Shown: positions 8,336 through 17,013, numbered from the stretch's first letter. The stretch: DNA of 64,000 nt from JBHELB01 sp041859045 (GCA_041859045.1 JBHELB010000010.1:62001-126000); one strand, 5' to 3'. The notes: generated by a model not told the origin, from the letters alone. Made by a program: numbers and translations.

Positions 8336-9428
8336 ACGACAGATCCGTAGTCGGGTCGTGCCCTTGGAGGTGGATCGTTCCCGCGGTGGGCACGAAGCCT
8401 GCCTTGCCGTCGCCGTTGGCCGCCACGGTGCGCACGTCGGTGTAGTCGCTCACTTGATAGCCGTTCACCCACACCGCAATGTGATTGCCCGTGCAGACGA
8501 CGGTTTTGGTGAACCACTGCCGGTCGCTGGGCACGACGCGCCGCGCGGGTTGCAGGGCGTAGATGCCGCCCGTACCGAAATCGACCGGTTTCGTGCGGTC
8601 GCCGTCGGCCCACTCGTTGCGCACCTGCGACTCATAGCCTTTCCAGAACACGCCCACCGGCCCACGGAAGAACACGCCGCTGTTGAGGCGGTCGCCGTTG
8701 GACAAGATATCCAGTTGTAGCAGGAAATCCTGGAACGTCTCGGCCGTCTCGATCTGGCCGTTGCCGTTCGTGATGCGCAGCGCGCCGTTGTCCACGGCAA
8801 ACTGCGAGGCGTGGCCGGGAATGATGTTCCAGCCCGTGAGGTCTTTGCCGTTGAAGATCTGACGCAGGTTGAGCGGACGCAGGTCCGCCTGAGCCACTTC
8901 AACCAGCCCCCCGGCGGCGTAATACAGCACGCCGATATAACCCTGCGTACGCTTGCCCACGACCGGATCGATCGCCGCGCCATTGACCATAGTCTTCACC
9001 GACGTTCCCTCGGCGGCCACTGCGATATCCTGCCATTCCGGTGCGCCCTGCAACGGAATAATCGTTGCGCCGTTCTGCCAGGGATTGCCTTCCGTTGCCG
9101 CGCGCACGACCAACGCCGCCTGCGTGCCGGGCTTCACCCGCACCCGCGCGAGCAAGGCAAAATCGCCGAACGGCGTTGTGGTCAGGAGCGCGCCGCCCGT
9201 TCCGCGCTCGCATGTTGCCGCCCGTTCCGTCACCTTCCAGGTCGTGTCGCCCACGACCTGCCAGCCGAAGAGCGTCTCGCCATCAAAAAGGTTGATCCAC
9301 TCTCCTGCCGTGGCCTCCTGCTCAAGCGTGAGCAGGTCTTTGGGCAGTTCGAGCCGTTGCGCCGTTGCCGAGGCGCACCATGTTGCCAGCGCGATGGCCA
9401 GCATGCATGCCGCAATTCGCTTAATCAT
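8307..9428 (-). CDS. Secreted tandem DUF1080 (3-keto-disaccharide hydrolase-like) protein
   Basis: A 373-residue exported protein with a signal peptide ending ASATAQ near residue 25, then two LamG-like DUF1080 domains. Domain 1 begins EWINLFDGETLFGWQV; domain 2 begins LRQIFNGKDLTGWNI and includes NSGVFFRGP and YESQVRNEW, typical of the family. DUF1080 proteins, abundant in Planctomycetes and relatives, bind or cleave (3-keto-)glycosides. ATG 9428 overlaps the previous gene's TGA (9425-9428), so it is translationally coupled to the cluster starting at 13350. Whether it works with the radical SAM system or only shares the transcript is unknown. Confidence 0.8.
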   Translation of the reverse strand: MIKRIAACMLAIALATWCASATAQRLELPKDLLTLEQEATAGEWINLFDGETLFGWQVVGDTTWKVTERAATCERGTGGALLTTTPFGDFALLARVRVKPGTQAALVVRAATEGNPWQNGATIIPLQGAPEWQDIAVAAEGTSVKTMVNGAAIDPVVGKRTQGYIGVLYYAAGGLVEVAQADLRPLNLRQIFNGKDLTGWNIIPGHASQFAVDNGALRITNGNGQIETAETFQDFLLQLDILSNGDRLNSGVFFRGPVGVFWKGYESQVRNEWADGDRTKPVDFGTGGIYALQPARRVVPSDRQWFTKTVVCTGNHIAVWVNGYQVSDYTDVRTVAANGDGKAGFVPTAGTIHLQGHDPTTDLSFKKIGVQTY

Positions 9429-10420
9429 TTTCGTTTCCTTTCCGTCGTCTTGTGTTCGTCCTGTTCTTGCACCAGGTTTCGCGCCTGCCTCATCGCATAC
9501 GTGAAAATCGCCGCACACGCCGCCGTCGGCGTGTGGTAACCCGAGGTCTTCGTCGTGAGTTGCCGAATAATCGCTACGGTCACGCCGTCGCCCGGCTCGA
9601 ACTCGAGGACGATCCCGTCCGGCGGCTCACTGAAGCGGGTTCCGTCCAGCGCGCCGAACGCCGTTCGCGCCACGAGCACTGCGTAGAAATACGGGTAGTC
9701 TTTCCCCTGCACGTTGTTGAGCGATACCTGCATCTGCATACCCAGGAAGTCCGCCGGCCCCTCGCGAAAGAGCACTAGTGCCTTCAAATCCTTGGGCACG
9801 GACCCAGCGCCCTCCTTTGACGGCATGGTCTGAATCTGGTATTCGAACGTTTCTCCCGTGCGCGGCGGCAGTTTTAGGAAGAGGTCCTCCATTTCGCGCA
9901 ACAGTTTCGCGCGGACAACGACGCCGTCGTTTGTTAGCACAAAGCGCACCCCGGTGAACCAGAAGAACACGAGCACAATCGCCGCGTTCGCAAGCACGAG
10001 TCGCGCCAGGTTCGGCGCAAACGACTCCAGTTGCCCGCAGGCGATGAGAGTGGCCAGGGCAGCGGCCGCAAAAAGCACAAAGCCACGGAGATTGGTGATG
10101 TCGAAGAACGTCTGATCCCAGCGTTTGGTTTTCCAGTTCAACTCAAGGATCCGGTCGATCTCGGCTCGCGTTGTCGTACGCCACGTTGCGTCCGATTTCC
10201 CCAGCGCCACCGTGTTTCGGTAGCCTTTGCACAACAACAGCACCACCCCTGCGGCTGCCGCCGCGACGCCAAACCAGAATTCCATGCGATCGAGGTACGC
10301 GATCTGCCCGGCGAGCCCTGCGGCAATCGCGATCAATGCCGCCACGATCCGCACGCCGTAGGGCAGGCTTCTCGCCACGTAGAAATGGAGGTCACCGCGA
10401 TCTTGCGCTGCTGGCAACAT
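9425..10420 (-). CDS. Uncharacterised four-helix membrane protein in the radical SAM cluster
   Basis: A 331-residue protein of no recognised family. Two hydrophobic pairs (about residues 20-65 and 105-155) are followed by a soluble domain of roughly 170 residues. ATG 10420 is chosen because GGAGAGG lies just upstream; the longer frame needs a TTG without a ribosome site. The start lies inside the 3' end of the radical SAM gene (29-base overlap) and the end overlaps the DUF1080 start, so it is locked between the two. A role in anchoring, exporting or sensing the modified protein is possible but unproven. Confidence 0.7.
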   Translation of the reverse strand: MLPAAQDRGDLHFYVARSLPYGVRIVAALIAIAAGLAGQIAYLDRMEFWFGVAAAAAGVVLLLCKGYRNTVALGKSDATWRTTTRAEIDRILELNWKTKRWDQTFFDITNLRGFVLFAAAALATLIACGQLESFAPNLARLVLANAAIVLVFFWFTGVRFVLTNDGVVVRAKLLREMEDLFLKLPPRTGETFEYQIQTMPSKEGAGSVPKDLKALVLFREGPADFLGMQMQVSLNNVQGKDYPYFYAVLVARTAFGALDGTRFSEPPDGIVLEFEPGDGVTVAIIRQLTTKTSGYHTPTAACAAIFTYAMRQARNLVQEQDEHKTTERKRK

Positions 10421-11735
10421 AGGCCTCTCCATAGCGGTTGAGTTCGTCGTCTCCAAAATGACGCCAGTACAACGGGCACGCGCCTTGGCACAGCGCGAAA
10501 TCCTCGCACTCGCGGCATCGGGCCGCGGCGAAACGCTTCTCTCTCAGCCCCTGCGCGCGCGCCGAGTCCCAGATGGTGCGGAATGGCGTCGAGAACACGT
10601 TGCCCACCGGTTCCGGCCAACTCGAACAGGGCAACACGCCGCCGTCCGGCGCGACGGACAGCAGGCCGTCGCACGCTGCGCACCCTTTGTTCCCAAGTCG
10701 CTGCGGGATGGGATTGAACATGCAGAGGGGAGTGGGGGAGTACCACATGAACTCCACCCCCGCGCGTTTCGCGGCGGAGTGAATGCGCGGGATGTGCGCA
10801 GCCACCTTTTCGTAACGCAGCGCGAGTTCCGGGTCGTTTTGGCCGGAGCCCATAGGGATGATCAGGTTCATGGAAAAGCGTTCGAGACCGAGCCCTCGCA
10901 CAAACATGGGCATCTCTCCCGCAGTGTCGAGGTTGAGGCGGTTGAGCGTGGTGTTGGTATGTACGCGGATTCCTGTTGCCCGCAAGAAACCGACACCCGC
11001 GCAGGCGGCTTCAAAAGCGCCCGACACACCCACCAACGCGTCGTGCAACTCCGCCGAGGGCGCTTCGATGCTTACCTGGGCGCTGTGTAGGCCGGCCTCG
11101 GCCAGCGCGCGCGCCGCCTCAGGGGTGACGCGCGTGCCGTTTGTGATGAGGTTTACGCGAAGTCCCAACGCGCGCGCCGCCGCGATGAGTTCACAGAGGT
11201 CTTCGCGCAGCAAGGGCTCGCCGCCGGTGAAACTTACGCTGGGAACCTGCGCGTCCTCGCGGATAATGCGCAAGACTTCGCACGCTTCGGCGGTCGTCAT
11301 CTCCTGGGCGGTGGGCTTCGATGTGCACGCGCACCCCGCGTAGCAAAAACGGCAGCGCAAGTTGCAGCGGTAGGTCAGCGCGATTTCGCTGAGCACCGGC
11401 AGGCGGTTGAAGCCCAACGCGAAGGGCTTTACCTCGACGGCCTCCGGCGGCCGTGCTTCGTCGACGCAGCCCTGAAGCATCTGCTTGAGTGCGCAGAAGA
11501 ATTGGTAAAGATCACGGCGGACTTCATCGCCCGCGCCGTGAAATTTCCACAGATCGACGATGGACTCTCCTGAAAAAAGGCGTTGTAGGATACGCACGCC
11601 CGAGGCGTTGAGCCGGTGGGCTTCATTCGGTACTTTGATCAGGATCGAGTCTTCCTCACGAACAAACACATAGTCGCGGATCCGCGCCGCGTATTCGTCA
11701 ATCCACTCCAGCGGATACCGCTCTTGCGCGTTCAT
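10392..11735 (-). CDS. Radical SAM protein with PqqD-like RRE and SPASM domain (putative peptide maturase)
   Basis: A 447-residue enzyme with the layout of RiPP maturases. Residues about 18-90 resemble a PqqD-like recognition element (YVFVREEDSILIKVPNEAHR...RLFSGESIVDLW), which captures a substrate peptide. The radical SAM core follows with CNLRCRFC (Cys124, Cys128, Cys131) and SFTGGEPLL. Residues about 350-420 form a SPASM region with clustered cysteines (CAAC, LPCSS, CRECEDFALCQGAC) for auxiliary [4Fe-4S] clusters. It starts 1 base after the gene whose C-terminus is a Cys/His repeat. The likely role is carbon- or sulfur-based modification of that tail; the chemistry is not inferable. Confidence 0.85.
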   Translation of the reverse strand: MNAQERYPLEWIDEYAARIRDYVFVREEDSILIKVPNEAHRLNASGVRILQRLFSGESIVDLWKFHGAGDEVRRDLYQFFCALKQMLQGCVDEARPPEAVEVKPFALGFNRLPVLSEIALTYRCNLRCRFCYAGCACTSKPTAQEMTTAEACEVLRIIREDAQVPSVSFTGGEPLLREDLCELIAAARALGLRVNLITNGTRVTPEAARALAEAGLHSAQVSIEAPSAELHDALVGVSGAFEAACAGVGFLRATGIRVHTNTTLNRLNLDTAGEMPMFVRGLGLERFSMNLIIPMGSGQNDPELALRYEKVAAHIPRIHSAAKRAGVEFMWYSPTPLCMFNPIPQRLGNKGCAACDGLLSVAPDGGVLPCSSWPEPVGNVFSTPFRTIWDSARAQGLREKRFAAARCRECEDFALCQGACPLYWRHFGDDELNRYGEAYVASSARSR

Positions 11736-11736
11736 C

Positions 11737-13350
11737 TTAGTGCGACCCTCCGCTGACACACGCGCTGTGGCAGGCCGAATGGCACGCGCTGTGGCACGCG
11801 GAGTGGCAGGCGCTGTGGCATGCAGAGTGACAGGCGTCGTGACACGCGGAATGTGTGAAGCATCCTTGAAAACAGTGGTCCGACGCGACGAACTGAGCAA
11901 AGGTCATGCGATCTTGCGCTCTTGAAAAAGAACGGCTGTAGTACGCCGGGCTGCGCCGCCAGCGATAGTCGTCATAGCGGTAGGGGCGCTCCTCGTACAC
12001 TTCCTCTTCAGCGGCTTGCTGTGCCTGCGGAAGCAACTCATTCACGACCGGCTGGTACTTCGCCTTTGTCGCGTCCAGATCGCAGTCCCAGCTTTTCTTC
12101 TGCAAATTGTCGCAGAGCCGTCGGAACAACTCGTCCATCTCCGCTTCGTCCAGTTCCCCATCCGACACAAGACTTCGGAGAAACATCTGCTCGTATTCAT
12201 TGGGCAGTGGCGCATTCGGTTGCAGTACTTTTGCGCGGAACGGGTCGCGCTGCGTTACCTCTAGCACGTTCGCCGTTTCCAAATGGGTCACGATGGCGCT
12301 CAGCACGGCGCCAAACGGGACATCGCACAACAGAAACGCTTCGAGCAGATCGAGTTCCGCCACCTTGCCCGGTTTTCGATAGGTGGACAGCTCGAGTTTT
12401 GGCGGCGTCCAGTCCTCGCGCGCCCAGCGGATGTCCTGTAGTCCCGCGCGCGCGCGGAGCATGGAGCGGTGCTTGGCCGTCGCGATAATCAGGACAACCA
12501 CGAGAACTCCTGCCGCGGCGAGAATGGCGAAGAGGCGCTCGCGTGCCGCGGGCATGCGAAAAACGGATTCGTCCCAGGCGGCGGGTTCTTCATGCGTCGC
12601 ATAAGCGTCTTGGGGTATGAGTGGTTTGTTGAGGGATGGATCGGTCTCCCGTATTGCCTCGAAGTAGCCAGCCGAAATGTACTGCTGCACGAGGAAATGG
12701 TACTGCGCCGGAACATTCTGTTTGTGCAGACGCACCGTCAGCCAGTGTTTTCCGTCCTGCTCCTGGCCGTAGTACGAGATCAAGTATTCGCTGTTCATGA
12801 ACGGCTCGGTCTTGAACCCGTAGCTGTTCATGTCCTCGATAGTGAATTCGCCGGGATTCGTCTCGATCGGGTAGAACACGCGGACTGTGTAGTGTTCCGC
12901 GGGTTCATCGAACTGCACGGGGGCCCAGTGGAAGTACGTGAGGTCGCCAAACTCCGAGGCGGTCGTACCTAGGTGCCCTGAAGCGGCAAGATCGGCGGCA
13001 TACGAGAACTTGTAGATCACATCACCGCGATCGATCGCTTTGCCCCCGGCCAGCACAATGTCCCACTTCCGATTGGAGACAGGAGTAATGCTCAGCGGCA
13101 GGCGTTTCGCGTTGTTGTCGTAGAAGGCTGCGGCGTTAGCCTCGTCGAAGTATGGCGTTTCCTCGACGCCCTCGAAATAGAACCCGTGGAGGTTGCCGCG
13201 GGAGGCAAAGCATACGCTGTAGGTGATGACCGCTTTGTGATCGGGGCGAAGCGAGACATCTGCTTCGACCCAGCGCAACGTGCCGGCCGCATGCGCGATC
13301 CCTGGTAGACTCAAAAGCAACGCTGCCGCCAGCCGTAGTGCCCCGCGCAT
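11737..13350 (-). CDS. Signal-anchored membrane protein with cytoplasmic HSAC-repeat tail (DUF2207-like; putative radical SAM substrate)
   Basis: A 537-residue protein behind GGGAGGGG. It has a signal peptide (residues 1-22), an extracytoplasmic beta-rich domain resembling the N-terminal part of DUF2207 proteins, one membrane segment (about 273-292), a cytoplasmic region (about 300-490) and a tail with ten cysteines. The tail holds Cys493, Cys497 and then eight contiguous tetrads over residues 500-531: HSAC, HDAC, then six HSAC. Topology puts the tail in the cytoplasm, where the next gene's radical SAM enzyme could act. The DUF2207 link is by impression only. Metal binding without modification is an alternative. 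Confidence 0.75.
   Translation of the reverse strand: MRGALRLAAALLLSLPGIAHAAGTLRWVEADVSLRPDHKAVITYSVCFASRGNLHGFYFEGVEETPYFDEANAAAFYDNNAKRLPLSITPVSNRKWDIVLAGGKAIDRGDVIYKFSYAADLAASGHLGTTASEFGDLTYFHWAPVQFDEPAEHYTVRVFYPIETNPGEFTIEDMNSYGFKTEPFMNSEYLISYYGQEQDGKHWLTVRLHKQNVPAQYHFLVQQYISAGYFEAIRETDPSLNKPLIPQDAYATHEEPAAWDESVFRMPAARERLFAILAAAGVLVVVLIIATAKHRSMLRARAGLQDIRWAREDWTPPKLELSTYRKPGKVAELDLLEAFLLCDVPFGAVLSAIVTHLETANVLEVTQRDPFRAKVLQPNAPLPNEYEQMFLRSLVSDGELDEAEMDELFRRLCDNLQKKSWDCDLDATKAKYQPVVNELLPQAQQAAEEEVYEERPYRYDDYRWRRSPAYYSRSFSRAQDRMTFAQFVASDHCFQGCFTHSACHDACHSACHSACHSACHSACHSACHSACVSGGSH
11758..11853 (-). repeat. Eight 12-base units encoding (HSAC)n
   Basis: Eight in-frame 12-base units encode HSAC (one is HDAC). 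Codons vary between units: Cys TGC/TGT, His CAC/CAT, Ser TCG/AGC/TCC/TCT, Ala GCG/GCC/GCA. The amino-acid pattern is therefore better conserved than the DNA, which argues for selection on the peptide and against recent slippage. Confidence 0.95.
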
Positions 13351-13371
13351 CGCGTCCCCTCCCTGCTGCGT

Positions 13372-14052
13372 CTATTCTACTCCCTGTACCCCCGCTTCGG
13401 CGAATGCATTTGTACGCTCCACGCAGGTTGGACACGTTCCGCACGGTCGCTCCCCCCCGCGATAGCAGCTCCAGGTGTGCGCAAAATCGACCCCGAGCCG
13501 CAGTCCGATGCGCACGGTCTCCGCCTTGCGCAGCGTCGCAAACGGCGCACGCACCTCGACCGCGTTCCGCCGATTCAACGCAAGCGTCGCGTTCAGACGC
13601 GTGAGAAACTCCGTCGTGCAGTCCCAGTACCCATACTCATCTTGCGCCTGCGCGCCGTAGAACACCTCGCGCATTTCCCGCGCCTCCGCGTAGGCCGCGG
13701 CCAGTGACAACAGTACCATGTTGCGGTTGGGCACGTAGGTGGGGGGCTGTTCGAGCGAGGCCGCATCGAGCGAGGCGAGGTCGGGCACCTCCGCTCCGCC
13801 AGCCACGAGCGCGGTGCCAGGGGCCAGGAACGGCGCGAGGAAGCCGAGGTCAATGATGTGGTGCGCCTCCGCCCCGGCGGCCAGCGCTTGCCAGCGCGCG
13901 CAGTCGAGTTCGCGCGCGTGACGTTGGCCATACAGCACGCTCAGCGCATGCACCCGCGCATACCCCAGCTCTCGCCGGACATGATGCAAGAGCACCGAGC
14001 TGTCCAGCCCGCCGCTCAGCAGGACGACCGCGGATTTTTGAGAAGACTCCAT
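13372..14052 (-). CDS. queC: 7-cyano-7-deazaguanine synthase
   Basis: A 226-residue QueC. It converts 7-carboxy-7-deazaguanine to preQ0 using ATP and ammonia in queuosine biosynthesis. The PP-loop SGGLDSS is at residues 14-20, and the C-terminal zinc site is visible as CYRGGERPCGTCPTC. Length is normal. The next gene starts 21 bases downstream, so both may share a transcript. No ribosome site precedes the ATG, and a TACAAT box ends six bases before it, which would allow a leaderless message. queF is 21 kb away; queD and queE are not in the window. Confidence 0.95.
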   Translation of the reverse strand: MESSQKSAVVLLSGGLDSSVLLHHVRRELGYARVHALSVLYGQRHARELDCARWQALAAGAEAHHIIDLGFLAPFLAPGTALVAGGAEVPDLASLDAASLEQPPTYVPNRNMVLLSLAAAYAEAREMREVFYGAQAQDEYGYWDCTTEFLTRLNATLALNRRNAVEVRAPFATLRKAETVRIGLRLGVDFAHTWSCYRGGERPCGTCPTCVERTNAFAEAGVQGVE

Positions 14053-14095
14053 AGCGCGATTGTACGTAGGAAGCGTGAAGAACTCCAGAAGGAAG

Positions 14096-14411
14096 GGGGA
14101 GAGATTTCACCACAGAGGCACAGAGGACACAGAGAAGAGGAAGAGAGGAAATCGAAAAGAGGGAAAGAGATTCTGATGGTGAACGAAAGATAAAGAGAGC
14201 AGAATTTTCCGAACATTTTTCATCGCTTTTCTCGCTCTTCTATGCGCTATCTCTGTGGTGTTTCCTTTTTGATCGAAAAGAGAAAGAGAGCCATCTGAAA
14301 ATGTTGGGAGGAAAAAGAGCCCAAAAATGACCCCCATCGCGCGATTCACGGATCGTTTTCTCTCTTTTTCTTCTCTGTGTTCTCTGCGCCTCTGTGGTGA
14401 AATCTCTCCCC
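14096..14411. repeat. Long imperfect inverted repeat (CACAGAG-rich element) between pyrG and queC
   Basis: The left arm (14096 to about 14145) and right arm (about 14357-14411) are near-perfect reverse complements over about 50 bases, both containing a ttcaccacagaggc core with cacagag motifs. The inner 210 bases hold a further degenerate copy near 14250 and are AT- and purine/pyrimidine-skewed. No protein is supported inside. It resembles dispersed palindromic repeats seen in many environmental genomes and could end pyrG transcription by forming a long hairpin. Confidence 0.75.
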
Positions 14412-14415
14412 GCTC

Positions 14416-16044
14416 TCACGCCTTTGTCTTCAGCGCCAGTGCCGTTTTGATGAAGTCACGGAACAGCGGCTGTGGCGCGAGCGGGGTACTCTTGAACTCG
14501 GGGTGGAACTGCGCGGCACAGAACCACGGATGCTCCGCCAGTTCGATCATCTCGACCAACTCGTGGTCGGTCTGCGGATTCACGCCGCTCACAATGAGCC
14601 CCGCCTCCTGCTCGTAGCGCTCGCGGTACGCGTTGTTCACCTCGTAACGGTGGCGGTGACGTTCCTTGATCGTGTCCGCGCCGTAGGCTGCATGCGCCTT
14701 TGTGCCCGGCGTCACGTCGCAGCGGTACGCGCCAAGTCGCATTGTGCCGCCCATGTCCCGGATGCCGCGCTGTTCGCTGAGCAGCGAGATCACGGGATCG
14801 GGCGTGTCCGGATCGAACTCCGTGGAGTTGGCCTTTTCGAGGCCCAGTTTATTGCGCGCGATTTCGATCATCGCAATCTGAAGCCCGAGGCAAATGCCGA
14901 AGAACGGCTTTTTCGCCTCCCGCACATAACGCATAGCTTTAATCTTGCCCTCGATCCCGCGCGAGCCAAAGCCGGGGCCCACTAGCACACCGTCGTATTC
15001 TTTCAACGCCGACTCCGGCGTCACGCCGTTCTCGAACTGTTCACTGTCGATCCACTGCACTTGCACGCGGCAATCGTTGGCGATGCCCGCGTGGACAAAC
15101 GCTTCGTTGATGCTCTTGTACGCGTCGTCATGCCCGACGTACTTGCCCACCGCCGCGATGCGTACGACCTTCTCCGCCGCCGTCTGCCGCTGCACCATAT
15201 TGGCCCACGCCGAAAGATCGCTAGTGGGCGCGTCGATCTCGAGCACGTCCAGCACGGTCTGGTCCAACTGCTGCTCGTGGAGTTTGAGCGGGATCGCGTA
15301 GAACGGACTGATGTCCGGCGCGCCGATGATGCCCTTGGGTTGCACGTTGCAGAACATGGCGATCTTGCGCTGTTGGTCGGCCCCGAGCACGTGCGTGCCC
15401 GTGCGGCATACCACCACGTGCGGCTGAATGCCAATGTCGCGTAACGCGCGCACGCTGTGCTGCGTCGGCTTGGTCTTCAATTCGCCCGCCGCCTCGATAA
15501 ACGGCAGTAGGGTCACGTGAATGTTGCAGCACGGCGTCGGCGCCGCGTCCAGTTGGAACTGACGGATGGCCTCAAGGAACGGCAGACTCTCGATGTCGCC
15601 CACGGTGCCGCCGATCTCGATGATCGCCACGTCCACGTTGTCGTCCGGCTCGGCCGTCAGCATGCGGATGCGGAGCTTAATTTCGTCTGTGATGTGCGGG
15701 ATGACCTGCACCGTCTTGCCCAGGTACTCTCCGCGCCGTTCTTTTTCTATGACCGCGTGGTAGACGCTCCCCGTCGTGATGTTACTCTTTTTCGACAACG
15801 GCGAATGGGTGAACCGTTGGTAATGTCCCAGATCAAGGTCGGTTTCCGCGCCGTCGTCGGTCACGAATACCTCGCCGTGCTCGTACGGGTTCATGGTGCC
15901 CGGATCGACGTTGATGTACGGATCGAGCTTCATCATCGCGACGCGCAGCCCGCGCGCCTCGAGCAACAGCCCCAGCCCCGCCGCCAGCACGCCCTTGCCG
16001 ACCGAAGACACCACGCCGCCTGTCACGAACACATACTTTGGCAT
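14416..16044 (-). CDS. pyrG: CTP synthase
   Basis: A 542-residue CTP synthase, which makes CTP from UTP with glutamine nitrogen. The synthetase half opens KYVFVTGGVVSSVGKG. The C-terminal glutaminase has the nucleophile motif GICLGLQIA and QFHPEFKS. Length is typical. ATG 16044 shares one base with the stop of kdsB (TAATG), so the two are translationally coupled. This pairing is sensible: KdsB consumes CTP to activate Kdo. The longer upstream frame overlaps kdsB and is not used. Confidence 0.97.
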   Translation of the reverse strand: MPKYVFVTGGVVSSVGKGVLAAGLGLLLEARGLRVAMMKLDPYINVDPGTMNPYEHGEVFVTDDGAETDLDLGHYQRFTHSPLSKKSNITTGSVYHAVIEKERRGEYLGKTVQVIPHITDEIKLRIRMLTAEPDDNVDVAIIEIGGTVGDIESLPFLEAIRQFQLDAAPTPCCNIHVTLLPFIEAAGELKTKPTQHSVRALRDIGIQPHVVVCRTGTHVLGADQQRKIAMFCNVQPKGIIGAPDISPFYAIPLKLHEQQLDQTVLDVLEIDAPTSDLSAWANMVQRQTAAEKVVRIAAVGKYVGHDDAYKSINEAFVHAGIANDCRVQVQWIDSEQFENGVTPESALKEYDGVLVGPGFGSRGIEGKIKAMRYVREAKKPFFGICLGLQIAMIEIARNKLGLEKANSTEFDPDTPDPVISLLSEQRGIRDMGGTMRLGAYRCDVTPGTKAHAAYGADTIKERHRHRYEVNNAYRERYEQEAGLIVSGVNPQTDHELVEMIELAEHPWFCAAQFHPEFKSTPLAPQPLFRDFIKTALALKTKA

Positions 16045-16817
16045 TACACCGCTCCCTGCCGTTGTGTGAACAGCGCCGACACCCGCTCGAGGTCTTCGGG
16101 GGTATCGACGCCAATACTTTGATATTCCGTATCGACCACCGCGATGGCATGGCCGCGTTCCAACACGCGTAGCTGCTCCAGACGCTCCAGGCGTTCCAGG
16201 CGCGACACCGGCCACTGCGCGTATTCGAGCAAAAACGCCCGCCGATATACATACAGCCCGATGTGTTGCCAATGCGCTCCCGCCGCTAACGCGCGGTCAG
16301 CCTCATCGCGCACGTAAGGAATCGGGTAACGCGAGAAATACAGCGCCCGTCCCCGCACATCGCACACGACTTTCACCACGTTTGGGTCTGCGATCTGGCT
16401 TGGGTCATCGATCCGCCGCCGGGCCGTCGCCATCATCGCTTCCGGATCGGCGATCAACGCCTCCACCGCCGCGTCGATCGTTCGCGGATCGATCAGCGGT
16501 TCATCGCCCTGAACATTCACCACCAAGTCCACGGCGCGGTCCCTGACGACTTCCGCGATGCGATCTGTGCCGCTTTCGTGGTCGGCGCGCGTGAGCACCG
16601 TCGGAATACCCAACGGAGCGAGCGCTTCCGCCACCCGGGCATCGTCCGTGGCGACCACGACTTCGGATACCCGCCCCGCCTCGCAGGCGCGGGCGTAAGT
16701 ATGGGCGACAAGCGGCTTTCCCGCGAGCGGCGCGATGACTTTTCCCGGGAATCGAGTAGAGGCAAAACGGGCGGGGATGACGGCCAGTACGACTGGCGAG
16801 GCGGCTTTGGTCGTCAT
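16044..16817 (-). CDS. kdsB: 3-deoxy-manno-octulosonate cytidylyltransferase
   Basis: A 257-residue KdsB, which forms CMP-Kdo from CTP and Kdo for lipopolysaccharide inner core. The N-terminus VLAVIPARFASTRFPGK, VATDDARV and VVNVQGDEPLID are diagnostic. ATG 16817 follows GGAGG. It indicates an outer membrane with Kdo-containing LPS, in keeping with the heptosyltransferase-like gene 2.4 kb upstream. Coupled to pyrG. A near-perfect run of RLERLERLEQL in the C-terminal half is slightly unusual low-complexity sequence. Confidence 0.96.
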   Translation of the reverse strand: MTTKAASPVVLAVIPARFASTRFPGKVIAPLAGKPLVAHTYARACEAGRVSEVVVATDDARVAEALAPLGIPTVLTRADHESGTDRIAEVVRDRAVDLVVNVQGDEPLIDPRTIDAAVEALIADPEAMMATARRRIDDPSQIADPNVVKVVCDVRGRALYFSRYPIPYVRDEADRALAAGAHWQHIGLYVYRRAFLLEYAQWPVSRLERLERLEQLRVLERGHAIAVVDTEYQSIGVDTPEDLERVSALFTQRQGAV

Positions 16818-16933
16818 GGGCCTCCGCTCTTGCGCGCGGGACTCGTGGAAAAATACGAGGCCCTCGGCATTTAAAACATTAAAATTCAATGGCTTACAGC
16901 GAAAAATATGTTGGAAGGAGAAGGGGAAGGTCC

Positions 16934-16951
16934 CGTTCCCTAACGGGAACG
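16934..16951. other. Small hairpin between glycosyltransferases and kdsB
   Basis: A 7-bp perfect stem (CGTTCCC / GGGAACG) with a TAAC loop lies in the 196-base spacer between the GT4 stop and the kdsB start. There is no T-run on the transcribed strand, so it may be an attenuator or RNA-stability element. Confidence 0.35.
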
Positions 16952-17013
16952 TAATCTACCACAGGCCAGACGTTATTTCAACGCATATTGCGCGGGGATG
17001 CGCTCGGCGATGC

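Noticed and set aside
11758..11853. His-Xaa-Ser (HxsA) type repeat peptide
   Set aside because: HxsA repeats have period 3 and come with two radical SAM enzymes (HxsB and HxsC). Here the period is 4, Cys is in every unit and there is one radical SAM gene.
16045..16272. 76-residue N-terminal extension of pyrG
   Set aside because: It lies inside kdsB, and CTP synthase begins canonically at ATG 16044.
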